From Hoeflea marina (GTDB lineage Bacteria; Pseudomonadota; Alphaproteobacteria; Rhizobiales; Rhizobiaceae), in the NCBI RefSeq assembly GCF_003182275.1, contig NZ_QGTR01000001.1, positions 844,130 through 908,129 of the forward strand: DNA of 64,000 bases, given 5' to 3'. The notes beneath the pieces were generated by a model that made no database searches, was not told the DNA's origin, and saw nothing but the letters and a program-made list of their open reading frames with translations. The translations under genes and the position numbers were made by a program. Shown piece after piece: positions 8,032 through 16,717 of this stretch (position 1 is the stretch's first letter; each line of letters starts with the position of its first letter).

Positions 8032-9120
8032 ATGGATCTTGCAGCACTTGCCAACACGGTCGGAGACGACTGGACATTGATGATCGGAGGCGGAGCGATC
8101 GGCCTCCTCTTCGGCGCCTTTGCCCAGCAAAGCCGTTTCTGCCTGCGCTCGGCGGTGATCGAGTTCGCCCATGGCGACATCGGCGAAAAGACCGCGGTCT
8201 GGCTGCTGGTCTTCACCATTGCCGTTGCCGGGACCGGACTGCTCGACCTGTCCGGCGTGATCGCCGTGACCGAGGCCCGGCAGCTCGCCTCGCCGCAGAG
8301 CCTGTCGGGCGCGGCCGTCGGTGGTCTGATGTTCGGCGCCGGCATGGTGCTGGCGCGCGGCTGCGCCAGCCGGCTGCTGGTGCTGTCGGCCACCGGCAAT
8401 CTGCGCGCGCTGGTGTCCGGCCTGGTGTTCGCCGTCGTCGCCCAGGCCAGCCTGCATGGCATGTTGTCGCCGGTCCGCGACCGGATTGCGGCGCTGGCCA
8501 TCACCGCAGCGGGCGGCGGCAATGATCTGGTGCGGATGTCGGGGATCGGAACTGGCGCCGCCGTCGCCATCGCCTGCATGGCGGCAGTGGCGGCGATCGG
8601 GCTGGCGCTCTACCGCCGCCTTCCGCTGAGGCGGCTTGTGTTCGCCTGCCTGGTCGGGGCCTGCATTCCCGCCGCCTGGTGGTTTACCTACACCATGTCC
8701 GGGATCGCCTTCGAGGCGGTTCGGCTGGAAGCGATCAGTTTCACCGGTCCGTCCGCCGATGCCCTGATGCGGGTGCTGAACCGACCGGGCACCGGACTTG
8801 ATTTCGACACCGGCCTGGTGCCGGGTGTCTTCCTCGGCGCCTTCATCGCCGCCGCGCTCACGGGCGAACTCAGGCTGCAGGGCTTTGAGGGCGGAGCGCC
8901 GATGCGACGCTACCTGGTCGGCGCGGCCCTGATGGGGTTCGGCGGCATGCTGGCGGGCGGCTGCGCGGTCGGCGCGGGCGTCACCGGGGCAAGCGTCTTT
9001 GCGCTGACCGCCTGGATCACGCTGTTTGCCATCTGGCTCTCGGCGGGCCTGACCGACTGGTTGGTCGACCGCGGCGCCGCACCGGCATTGCCGGCTGCAA
9101 CACCTGTGCCGCGCGACTGA
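8032..9120 (+). CDS. Second YeeE/YedE-family transporter
   Basis: A 362-residue membrane protein with the same two-fold family pattern as SoxT: AQQSRFCLRSAVIEF near the N terminus, GMVLARGCASRLLVLSATGNLRALV in the first half and MLAGGCAVGAGVTGASVF in the second half. Conserved cysteines sit in the same loops. It differs enough from the soxT product to be an old paralogue, not a recent duplicate. It is divergent from the MBL-fold gene and probably imports or exports a sulfur compound linked to that enzyme. The exact substrate cannot be read from the sequence. Confidence 0.8.
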   Translation: MDLAALANTVGDDWTLMIGGGAIGLLFGAFAQQSRFCLRSAVIEFAHGDIGEKTAVWLLVFTIAVAGTGLLDLSGVIAVTEARQLASPQSLSGAAVGGLMFGAGMVLARGCASRLLVLSATGNLRALVSGLVFAVVAQASLHGMLSPVRDRIAALAITAAGGGNDLVRMSGIGTGAAVAIACMAAVAAIGLALYRRLPLRRLVFACLVGACIPAAWWFTYTMSGIAFEAVRLEAISFTGPSADALMRVLNRPGTGLDFDTGLVPGVFLGAFIAAALTGELRLQGFEGGAPMRRYLVGAALMGFGGMLAGGCAVGAGVTGASVFALTAWITLFAIWLSAGLTDWLVDRGAAPALPAATPVPRD

Positions 9121-9144
9121 CCGCATCGGATTGTCCGCAAGCAA

Positions 9145-9164
9145 ATGGCCCCGAACGGGGCCAT
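9145..9164. terminator. Bidirectional hairpin between YeeE gene and hemA
   Basis: A perfect 20-base palindrome, ATGGCCCCG-AA-CGGGGCCAT, lies between two convergent genes ending at 9120 and 9202. Neither side has a strong T-tract, but the position favours a shared terminator. Confidence 0.5.
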
Positions 9165-9201
9165 CTGCCTCGACTGTCGTGGTGATCGGAAGCGGGCCGC
9201 C

Positions 9202-10419
9202 TCAGGCCACCGCGCGCGCCAGCGCGCATTGCGACCAGAGTTCGCTCAGCGCCATCGACAGCTTGGCGATGTCGGCCTCCGTGTGCAGCGGCGTCGGCGT
9301 GATCCGCAGCCGCTCGGTCTTCACCGGCACGGTCGGATAGTTGATCGGCTGCACATAGATGCCGTGCCGCTCCATCATCACATCGGAGATCCACTTGCAC
9401 TTGGCGGCATTGCCGACCATCACCGGCACGATGTGGCTCGGATTGGGCATATGCGGAATGCCGTGCGCGTCGAGCGCCTTGCGCACCTTGGCGACCACGT
9501 CCTGGTGGCGCCGGCGCTCGAGCTGGCTCGCCTTCAGGTGCTTGATCGACGCCGTGGCGCCGGCGGCCAGCGCCGGCGGCAGCGCGGTCGTGAAGATGAA
9601 GCCGGAGGCGAAGCTGCGGATGAAATCGCACAGCACGGCCGATCCGGTGATGTAACCGCCCATCACGCCAAAGGCCTTGCCCAGAGTGCCCTCGATCACC
9701 GACAGCCTGTGCATGATGCCCTCGCGCTCGGCGATGCCGCCGCCGCGCGGGCCGTACATGCCGACCGCATGCACTTCATCGAGATAGGTCATCGCCCCGA
9801 ATTCGTCGGCGACGTCGCAGATGTCGGAGATCGGCGAGATGTCGCCATCCATGGAATAGACGCTTTCGAACGCCACCAGCTTCGGCGCGGCCGGATCGTC
9901 CATCGCCATCAGCCGGCGCAGGTCGGCGGCGTCATTGTGCCGGAAGACGCGCTTGATGCAGCGCGAATGGCGGATGCCTTCGATCATCGAGGCGTGGTTG
10001 AGCGCGTCGGAATAGACGATGATGCCGGGAATGTTGCCCAGAAGCGTGCCGAGGGCCGCCCAGTTGGAGACATATCCCGAGGTGAAGATCAGCGCCGATT
10101 CCTTGCCGTGCAGATCGGCCAGTTCGCGCTCGAGCAGCACGTGATAGTGATTGGTGCCGGAAATGTTGCGGGTTCCGCCGGCACCGGCGCCGCAGAGATC
10201 GATGGTGTCCTTCATCGCCGATGTGACGAGCGGATTCTGTCCCATGCCGAGATAATCGTTCGAGCACCAGACGGTGACCTCCTGGGTGGAGCCGTCAGGC
10301 AGATGCCGGGTCGCACGCGGAAATCCACCGGCGTGACGCTCCAGATCGGCGAAGACCCGGTAGTTTCCCGCTTCCCGCAGGCCTGACAGACGCTGCTCGA
10401 AAAATGCATCAAAATTCAT
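9202..10419 (-). CDS. hemA: 5-aminolevulinate synthase
   Basis: This PLP enzyme condenses glycine and succinyl-CoA to 5-aminolevulinate, the first step of tetrapyrrole synthesis by the Shemin route of Alphaproteobacteria. The ATG at 10419 yields 405 residues starting [16 protein letters not shown], the family's usual N terminus. Visible motifs are [26 protein letters not shown], the PLP-aspartate region [12 protein letters not shown] and the lysine motif [14 protein letters not shown]. Length and motifs are complete. It is transcribed alone; about 196 bases of promoter region separate it from the next gene, and no FNR-type box was recognised. Confidence 0.95.
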   Translation of the reverse strand: MNFDAFFEQRLSGLREAGNYRVFADLERHAGGFPRATRHLPDGSTQEVTVWCSNDYLGMGQNPLVTSAMKDTIDLCGAGAGGTRNISGTNHYHVLLERELADLHGKESALIFTSGYVSNWAALGTLLGNIPGIIVYSDALNHASMIEGIRHSRCIKRVFRHNDAADLRRLMAMDDPAAPKLVAFESVYSMDGDISPISDICDVADEFGAMTYLDEVHAVGMYGPRGGGIAEREGIMHRLSVIEGTLGKAFGVMGGYITGSAVLCDFIRSFASGFIFTTALPPALAAGATASIKHLKASQLERRRHQDVVAKVRKALDAHGIPHMPNPSHIVPVMVGNAAKCKWISDVMMERHGIYVQPINYPTVPVKTERLRITPTPLHTEADIAKLSMALSELWSQCALARAVA

Positions 10420-10615
10420 AGCAAAAACCCTATATGTCTCAACGAAGATGCGAAACATCCATCCCGCCGTCAACCCGAAAAGTGCCGCATCGGCATTTTG
10501 AAGCATACGGCCCACAATTCAAACGCTTTTGTCAGGTTTGCCGCATGCCGGGGTCAATACAATCCGGGTTCGCCCTGATCAAGCCGGATTCACGGCCGGT
10601 TGCTGCGGCTTGTGG

Positions 10616-12106
10616 TCACTCCCTGCCCGGCTGGACCGCCGTGACCGCCGCCGAGATCAACGTAAACGGCAGCGCCCCGTAGGCGGCCACGTCGTCGGAG
10701 CCGGCGCAGGGTCGCAGATGCCTGCCCGGCCGCGACGACAGAATCAGCTTCTCCGTGCCCGGCTGGATGCCGAAGTCGGCCGATATCCGCAGATCGAGTT
10801 TTTCGAACCGCCACAGATTGCGGAACCGGCCCCGCGCCAGATGCGCCGTTGGCGTGTTGACTTCGAACTCGATTCGCCGCCGCACGGCCGGCGTGGCCAG
10901 CCGCACCTGCAGCCTGATCCGCAGCCAGGCGGCGCCGGACAGGTCCGGCGGAATCTCGATGTCCCAGTTCAGCCTTTGCGCCGCGTCCGCCGCGGACGCC
11001 GCGGCCGTGCGGTGACTGCGATGGACTGCGAGCCGCGGCTGCGGCGCCTTTTCGGTCGTCGACGGACCCCCACGCGCCTTTCGCATCTGCTTGGCCAGCC
11101 AGCGCAGGCCATGCAGCACGGGACCGGACCTGTCCCGCGGCCTGGCCTCGAGCAATTCGCCCAGCGAGCGGAACGGTCGACTGAGGCTCCAAGTGCGCAA
11201 CTGGTCGAGGAAGCCGTCGGCGATGCCGAAATCGCCATTGCTCTTGAGATAGTCAAAGGCCACCAGCGCCGGACAGGACAGCCGCCGCCGTTCGATGAGT
11301 CCGGCAAGCACGCCGTAATCCACCGGCATCGAGGTCAGCGTCACCGCCATGTCGACCAGCCAGTCGGCGTGGGCATGGGCATCAAGCCCGCCGTGTCCGA
11401 CCGAAATCGCCAGCCGGTCCTCCGCTGACGGCACCAGCACGTCCACGCCGGAAAGCACCCGCTTCTGCGCGCGCGACCAGAGCCCGTCGTCATCGATCGC
11501 CGACCCGTGAACGGGATGGAATGCAAGGCTGTGCAGGTCGATGTCGCCGAAGGAGCCGCGAAACAGGTTCATGCCCCGCACCTGTCCGATGCCGGCGGCA
11601 AGCGACAGCACGCTCGCGCCGGAGGCGGGAGTCCATCCACCCTCGACGAGAATGGCGAAGGCCCCTGCCATATGCGAAGGCCTGACGACGATGTCGATGT
11701 CGTGCGCCACCCGCCCGCGCGCCGAATCGCCGCCGTCGGCCATGCGCGCGGCCCCCTTGATCACCATCACCGGCACACCGGCTGCCACCATCGCCGACAG
11801 CGCCGGAGCGGCCTCGCGCAGCGACATCATCGTCCGGGTCCACAGCATTCGCTGCAGCCCGACAAGACGCGGATAGCTGTCGAGATCGGCGAGCCTGCGG
11901 CCGAAGCGGACGATGATCGCCGCCAGCAGCCGGTGCTCGCGAAAGGTGACGACATCGATGTCATGGCCGCCGAGCCAGGCGCGCGCGTGCCACATCGCCA
12001 CCGCATCGTCCGGATGAATGGCGGCGATGATCAGCCGGTGGTGCCAGCCGACGGGCTGCGCCCATTGCGGCCCGGGCAGAATCCCAGCGGCGACGGCGGA
12101 GATCAT
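10616..12106 (-). CDS. Nucleotidyltransferase-fold family protein (NTP_transf_5-like)
   Basis: A 496-residue protein with features of the uncharacterised nucleotidyltransferase family PF14907: a substrate-loop-like VPVMVIKGAARMA followed by the metal-binding acidic pair in VAHDIDIVVRPS (about residues 117-141). A charged region (about 340-365) leads to a C-terminal beta-rich part of unknown kind. Such genes usually sit beside glycosyltransferases in surface-polysaccharide loci. Here its ATG overlaps the stop codon of a truncated glycosyltransferase (ATGA), so it was once the second gene of that pair. Its present function is unknown. Confidence 0.6.
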   Translation of the reverse strand: MISAVAAGILPGPQWAQPVGWHHRLIIAAIHPDDAVAMWHARAWLGGHDIDVVTFREHRLLAAIIVRFGRRLADLDSYPRLVGLQRMLWTRTMMSLREAAPALSAMVAAGVPVMVIKGAARMADGGDSARGRVAHDIDIVVRPSHMAGAFAILVEGGWTPASGASVLSLAAGIGQVRGMNLFRGSFGDIDLHSLAFHPVHGSAIDDDGLWSRAQKRVLSGVDVLVPSAEDRLAISVGHGGLDAHAHADWLVDMAVTLTSMPVDYGVLAGLIERRRLSCPALVAFDYLKSNGDFGIADGFLDQLRTWSLSRPFRSLGELLEARPRDRSGPVLHGLRWLAKQMRKARGGPSTTEKAPQPRLAVHRSHRTAAASAADAAQRLNWDIEIPPDLSGAAWLRIRLQVRLATPAVRRRIEFEVNTPTAHLARGRFRNLWRFEKLDLRISADFGIQPGTEKLILSSRPGRHLRPCAGSDDVAAYGALPFTLISAAVTAVQPGRE

Positions 12107-12348
12107 CTGTCTTCTCCGCTTTCGGTCCGCCGCTTGCGCAACATGGCCTGGCGGACGACATGCAGGTAGCCGCGATCCTTCTTGGCATCGCGTCCGTGCG
12201 ACAGGCTGCCGGGATGAATGCGCCGCAGCGCCAGCACGTCCGGAACGACGACCAGTTCAAGGCCCGCTTCCCTGGCCCGCGCCAGCCAGTCGACCAGTTC
12301 GCCCCGACACCCGGTTCCGCTCGCTTCATTGCAGATTGGATGGACAAG
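12103..12348 (-). pseudogene. Remnant of a family 2 glycosyltransferase (C-terminal fragment only)
   Basis: An open frame without any usable ATG runs from just after a TGA (12349-12351) to a stop at 12103-12105. It encodes 81 residues such as RGELVDWLARAREAGLELV, VPDVLALRRIHPGSLSH and RGYLHVVRQAMLRKRR. These match the C-terminal end of family 2 glycosyltransferases (the [G]EDVDW-type acid motif, the RRIH strand and the terminal basic helix). A full enzyme has about 280-330 residues. Only some 70 bases separate this fragment from the glutamine-synthetase-like gene, so the N-terminal two thirds are gone, not frameshifted. The ATGA overlap with the following gene shows the original operon junction. 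Confidence 0.65.
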
Positions 12349-12419
12349 TCAAGCCTGCAATTACATGCGCTTACCTTCTCTCCGGGTGCCCGGGCGCGCA
12401 AGCCGCCCGAGGTCGCTCG

Positions 12420-13799
12420 TCACAGGTAGGTGGAGCGTTCCAGCGGGGTGATCTCGTTGTCGAAAGCCTTGAGCTCCTCGCGCTTGATCTCGGCAAAGAT
12501 CCGCCTCAGATCGGCGCCGAACAGCCTGCGGATGAAATCCGACCGCTCGAAATCCTCGATGGCGTCGTCCATGTCGTCCGACAACTGCGGCAGCGGCACA
12601 TTGTAGGCGTTGCCCTCGACCGCAGGCGGCGGCATGATGCCCGCCTCCAGTCCCTCGATCATACCGCCCAGCACGCCGGCAAGCACGAAATAGGGATTGG
12701 CGTCGGCACCCGACATCCGGTGCTCGAGCCGCCGCGCCCGGTCGTCGGAGGCAGGAACCCTGACCACGACCGAGCGGTTGTTGCGGCCCCAGGCGATTCG
12801 GGTCGGCGCATAGGAGCCCGATTGCAGCCGGCGGTAACCGTTGAAGCCGGGAATGTAGAGCAGCAGCGTGTCCTTGAGCGTCGACAGCATGCCGGCGGCG
12901 GCGTGCTGCAGCCGCGTGTCGCCGCCTTCGCCGGAAAAGATGTTGCCGTCGGTGTCGTCGATGATGCTGGCATGCACATGCATGCCGTTGCCTGGCCATT
13001 CCAGGAACGGCTTGGCCATGAAGGTGGCGCGCAGATTGTGCTTGTGGGCGCATTCCGTGATCACCCGGCGCAGGAGCACGGTGTCATCGGCCGCGGCCAT
13101 GGCGTCGGAGCGATGCTTGAGATTGACCTCGAACTGGCCGGGTGCCGCCTCCTTGATGATGGTGTCGATCGGCAGGCCCTGGGCGATGGCCGCGGCACGG
13201 ATTTCGGCGAACAGCTCGCTCTGGCCGCGCAGTTCCGACAGCGAATACATGTGCTGGCGGTCAGGACCGGGGCCGTCATCCTTGCCCATCCTGCCCGAGC
13301 GCTGGAACACCGCCGGGTCGACGAGGTAGAATTCCAGTTCGAAAGCCACCACCGGCCGAAGGCCCTTGGCGGTGAAGCGATCGACCACCTTCTGCAGCGC
13401 ATTGCGCGGATCGATGTCGTAGGGCTCGCCGTTCTCCATGTGCATCGACATCAGCACCTGTGCCGAGGGTCGCGGCGCCCAGGGCGCCCGGTTGATGCGC
13501 CCAGGCACGGCCCGGCAGTAGCCGTCGATGTCGCCGGTCTCGATGTGGATGCCGGTGGATTCGACTTCGCGGCCCCAGATATCCAGGCCGAAGATCGACA
13601 GCGGCATGTTGATGCCCGGATTGCAGACCTTGGAAATGGCCTCGGTCGGACCCCACTTTCCACGCATCACGCCGTTGATGTCGGCGATGAGGAAATCCAC
13701 CGATTCGATGTCGGGATTGTCGGCCAGGAACTTCTCGGCTTCGGCGTTCAGAGAGCCGGCGGCGCCGGTCTCGCTCATATTGTCAGCGCTGATGCGCAT
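12420..13799 (-). CDS. Glutamine synthetase family protein (gamma-glutamylpolyamine synthetase-like)
   Basis: A 459-residue glutamine-synthetase-fold ligase. The ATG at 13799 follows AAGGTGA closely and gives MRISADNMSETG. The N-terminal beta-grasp (DFLIADINGVMRGKW) and the catalytic domain (AAPGQFEVNLKH, the histidine loop GNGMHVHAS, ANPYFVLAG) are present. Members lacking the adenylylation loop, paired with a putrescine-type aminotransferase, usually glutamylate putrescine or other amines (PuuA-like). The gene is divergent from such an aminotransferase, 150 bases away, which supports polyamine use. GlnT-type alternatives cannot be excluded. Confidence 0.8.
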   Translation of the reverse strand: MRISADNMSETGAAGSLNAEAEKFLADNPDIESVDFLIADINGVMRGKWGPTEAISKVCNPGINMPLSIFGLDIWGREVESTGIHIETGDIDGYCRAVPGRINRAPWAPRPSAQVLMSMHMENGEPYDIDPRNALQKVVDRFTAKGLRPVVAFELEFYLVDPAVFQRSGRMGKDDGPGPDRQHMYSLSELRGQSELFAEIRAAAIAQGLPIDTIIKEAAPGQFEVNLKHRSDAMAAADDTVLLRRVITECAHKHNLRATFMAKPFLEWPGNGMHVHASIIDDTDGNIFSGEGGDTRLQHAAAGMLSTLKDTLLLYIPGFNGYRRLQSGSYAPTRIAWGRNNRSVVVRVPASDDRARRLEHRMSGADANPYFVLAGVLGGMIEGLEAGIMPPPAVEGNAYNVPLPQLSDDMDDAIEDFERSDFIRRLFGADLRRIFAEIKREELKAFDNEITPLERSTYL

Positions 13800-13949
13800 G
13801 GGATCACCTTTGCCCTTCCGGGCGGTTTGTCTCGCCCGCTGGGGGCATCGGCGCTTGTCCGCAGGCGGATTCTGTGCACACAGTCCGCGCAAAGGTCAAA
13901 CACCAAATCCGCTGGTGCGGGCCAAAATCCCGGCAACAGGAACTGTCAA

Positions 13950-15338
13950 ATGCGCGTCAACACCTCGTCTCATGATCTCAAGATCGCGGATCAGAAGCAC
14001 CATCTGCACCCTTTCACGGAGCACGGTTCGTTGGGTGTAGATGACCGGCGCGTGATTTCCAAGGCCGACGGCGTCTGGTTGTGGGACACCGACGGCAACC
14101 GCATCATGGACGGCATGGCGGGCCTGTGGTGCGTCAATGTCGGTCACGGCCGCCAGGAGATTGTCGAGGCGGTGCGCGCGCAGATGAGCGAGCTGTCCTA
14201 TTACAACACCTTCTTCAAGACCACCCATCCGCCGGTGATCGAGCTGTCGGAAATGCTCGCCGGCATTGCGCCCGACAACATGAACATGGTCTTCTATGCA
14301 GGCTCGGGCTCGGAGGCCAACGACACGATACTGCGGCTGGTGCGCACCTACTGGGCCTTGAAGGGCCAGCCGTCGAAGAAGACGGTGATCAGCCGCAAGA
14401 ACGCCTATCACGGCTCCACCGTGGCCGGCGCCTCGCTCGGCGGCATGGGAGCGATGCACAGCCAGGGCGGCCTGCCGATCCCGGACATCCATCACATCGA
14501 CCAGCCCTACTGGTTCGGCGAGGGCATGATGACGGGCATGAGCGAGGACGAGTTCGGGCTTTGGGCGGCGCGAGAACTCGACCGCGCCATCGAGAAGATC
14601 GGCGAGGAGAATGTCGCAGCCTTCATCGCCGAGCCGATCCAGGGCGCCGGCGGCGTCATCGTCCCGCCGGCCACCTACTGGCCGGAGGTCAGGCGCATCC
14701 TCGAGAGCCGCGACATCCTGTTCATCTCCGACGAGGTCATCTGCGGTTTCGGCCGCACCGGCGAGTGGTTCGGCTCCGGCTACTACGACATGAAGCCGGA
14801 CCTGATGGCGATCGCCAAGGGCCTGACGTCGGGCTATCTGCCGATGGGCGGCGTGCTGGTGTCCGACGAGATCGCCGAGGTGCTTCACCGCGAGGGTGTC
14901 GAATTCTACCATGGCTACACCTATTCGGGGCACCCGGCCTGCTGCGCGGCGGCCATCGCCAACCTGACCATCATCAAGCGCGAAGGCCTGGTCGAGCGCG
15001 TCCGCGACCACATCGGCCCGTATTTCCAGACGCGCTGGAAGTCGCTGCAGGAGCATCCGCTGGTCGGCGAAGCCCGCATGGTCGGCCTGTTCGGCTCGCT
15101 GGAGCTGGTCCCCGACGAAAACGACCTGATGAAGCGCTTCGACAATGTCGGCAAGGTCGGCACCATCACCCGCGATCACTCCTTCGCCAACGGACTGGTG
15201 ATGCGCGCGGTGCGGGATTCGCTGATCATCTCGCCGCCGCTCACCATCACCGAGGACGAGGTCGACCATCTCGTCGCCACCGCAAGGAAGACGCTTGACG
15301 ACGCCTGGGGCTCGCTGCGCACGGCCGGCCTCGTCTGA
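13950..15338 (+). CDS. Class III aminotransferase, putrescine-pyruvate type
   Basis: A 462-residue PLP aminotransferase. The frame is open for kilobases upstream, but the ATG at 13950 is preceded by CAGGA and starts at the family's N terminus (HHLHPFTEHGSLG). Motifs: FYAGSGSEANDTILR, SRKNAYHGSTVAG, the aspartate strand LFISDEVICGFGRTG and the PLP lysine in MAIAKGLTSGYLPMGG. Sequence style matches SpuC/putrescine-pyruvate and omega-amino acid-pyruvate transaminases. It is divergent from the PuuA-like synthetase; together they suggest polyamine catabolism. The exact amine donor is inferred. Confidence 0.85.
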   Translation: MRVNTSSHDLKIADQKHHLHPFTEHGSLGVDDRRVISKADGVWLWDTDGNRIMDGMAGLWCVNVGHGRQEIVEAVRAQMSELSYYNTFFKTTHPPVIELSEMLAGIAPDNMNMVFYAGSGSEANDTILRLVRTYWALKGQPSKKTVISRKNAYHGSTVAGASLGGMGAMHSQGGLPIPDIHHIDQPYWFGEGMMTGMSEDEFGLWAARELDRAIEKIGEENVAAFIAEPIQGAGGVIVPPATYWPEVRRILESRDILFISDEVICGFGRTGEWFGSGYYDMKPDLMAIAKGLTSGYLPMGGVLVSDEIAEVLHREGVEFYHGYTYSGHPACCAAAIANLTIIKREGLVERVRDHIGPYFQTRWKSLQEHPLVGEARMVGLFGSLELVPDENDLMKRFDNVGKVGTITRDHSFANGLVMRAVRDSLIISPPLTITEDEVDHLVATARKTLDDAWGSLRTAGLV

Positions 15339-15431
15339 GCCGGATTAAGCTTAACGAAAGAATAACGACGCCGGTTAACCCGTGTCGGGGCCGGCGCCGC
15401 TAGTCTGCGGCCTCCTGTTCGGAGGCACAGA

Positions 15432-16538
15432 ATGGTCGAAACATCCGTTGAGAGCGCCATCGCGCGCGCGGGCGACCGCATGGCAGCGCTCGACCTCCTG
15501 CGTTTTGCCGCCGCGCTCGGCGTTGTCGGGTTTCACTATCTCTTCCGCGGCGCCGCGGAGGCCGGGTTGCTCGACAGGTCCTACGGCCAGGCAGGCGAGT
15601 TTGCCCGCTTCGGCTATCTAGGCGTCAATCTGTTCTTCATGATCTCAGGCTTCGTCATCATCTGGTCGGCGTCGGGCCGCGACTGGTACAGTTTCGCGAT
15701 CGGCCGGGTAACACGACTCTATCCGGCGCATCTGGTGGCCATGACGCTCACCGCCGTTCTCCTGGCGCTGTGGGCGACGCCGCCGCTGTCGGCATCCGGC
15801 GACCAGTGGCTCGCCAATCTCACCATGCTCGCACCCGTGTTCGGCCAGCCCTTCATGGGCGGCGCCTACTGGTCGATTGTCGTCGAGATCATCTTCTACG
15901 GCTGGGTCGCCGTCGGTCTCGTGACGGGCCTGCTGCCGCGCCGCACCGACGTCTTCGTCGCTGGCTGGATCACCGTCCTCCTGGTCAACACGCTGCTCAT
16001 CGACTCGCACGCCCTGGCGGTGCTGTTCATCACGCCCTACGCCGCCTGCTTCTGCCTCGGCATCATGGCGTGGCGGGTGACTGCGGACGGCGTGTCACCG
16101 TTCAGAACATTGCTGATTCTCGCCGCGCTCGGATCGACGTTCCTGACCGCCGAGAGACAGAGACTGGATATGATCCACGATTACGGCGAGACGATCCCCA
16201 TCCTCGCGGCGGTGCTGGCCAATGCCGTGGTGACGGCTGTGTTTCTCGCAACGGTGTTTTCCGCGCGCCGGCTGCGGCCGGCCGGCTGGATGCTGTCGCT
16301 GGGCGGCATAAGCTACCCGCTCTATCTCATCCACCAGAACGCCGGATATGTGATCATCAACGCCGCGGCGCCGGTGATCGGCAGATGGCCCGCAGCGCTG
16401 CTCGCGGGTCTTGTTGCGCTTGGGGTCGCCTGGTTCATCTGGCGCTGGTGCGAACCTCCTGGCCAGCGACTGGTGCGCGCGCTGCTGACGCCGCTTGGCC
16501 GTTTCTGCCGCGAACAAGGCCGCCCGCGCGCACGTTGA
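15432..16538 (+). CDS. Acyltransferase 3 family membrane protein (OafA/YrhL type)
   Basis: A 368-residue integral membrane acyltransferase with about ten hydrophobic segments. The N-terminal LDLLRFAAALGVVGFHYLFR carries the catalytic-type histidine, followed by LGVNLFFMISGFVI and YWSIVVEIIFYGWV, all signatures of the acyltransferase 3 family. These enzymes O-acylate surface sugars or other exported molecules. A ribosome site (GGAGG) lies 7 bases before the ATG. It stands alone between the aminotransferase and a convergent BMP-type binding-protein gene; its substrate cannot be deduced. Confidence 0.85.
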   Translation: MVETSVESAIARAGDRMAALDLLRFAAALGVVGFHYLFRGAAEAGLLDRSYGQAGEFARFGYLGVNLFFMISGFVIIWSASGRDWYSFAIGRVTRLYPAHLVAMTLTAVLLALWATPPLSASGDQWLANLTMLAPVFGQPFMGGAYWSIVVEIIFYGWVAVGLVTGLLPRRTDVFVAGWITVLLVNTLLIDSHALAVLFITPYAACFCLGIMAWRVTADGVSPFRTLLILAALGSTFLTAERQRLDMIHDYGETIPILAAVLANAVVTAVFLATVFSARRLRPAGWMLSLGGISYPLYLIHQNAGYVIINAAAPVIGRWPAALLAGLVALGVAWFIWRWCEPPGQRLVRALLTPLGRFCREQGRPRAR

Positions 16539-16673
16539 TCGCGGCGGACAGAGTCGGGCGCTGCTGCCGGACGAGACCGCAAAGACGCCATGGATCATTG
16601 CTCCCCGTCTCCCGCGTCGACGTGGAGGCGAGTCGCCGCCGGTCGCCCGGCCCGCCGGGGCCATGACGTGAAA

Positions 16674-16694
16674 GGGGCGCCCGGTGGGCGCCCC
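16674..16694 (-). terminator. Terminator of the BMP-type ABC importer operon
   Basis: GGGGCGCCC-GGT-GGGCGCCCC forms a perfect nine-base-pair stem. It lies 24 bases beyond the stop codon of the minus-strand binding-protein gene and is followed on that strand by TTTC. It also lies downstream of the plus-strand acyltransferase and may serve both. Confidence 0.6.
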
Positions 16695-16717
16695 CTTCCA
16701 GTATTGCTGACCGCCGC

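Noticed and set aside
13896-15269. A 457-codon minus-strand frame opposite the aminotransferase
   Set aside because: Shadow; the plus-strand aminotransferase has all PLP motifs.
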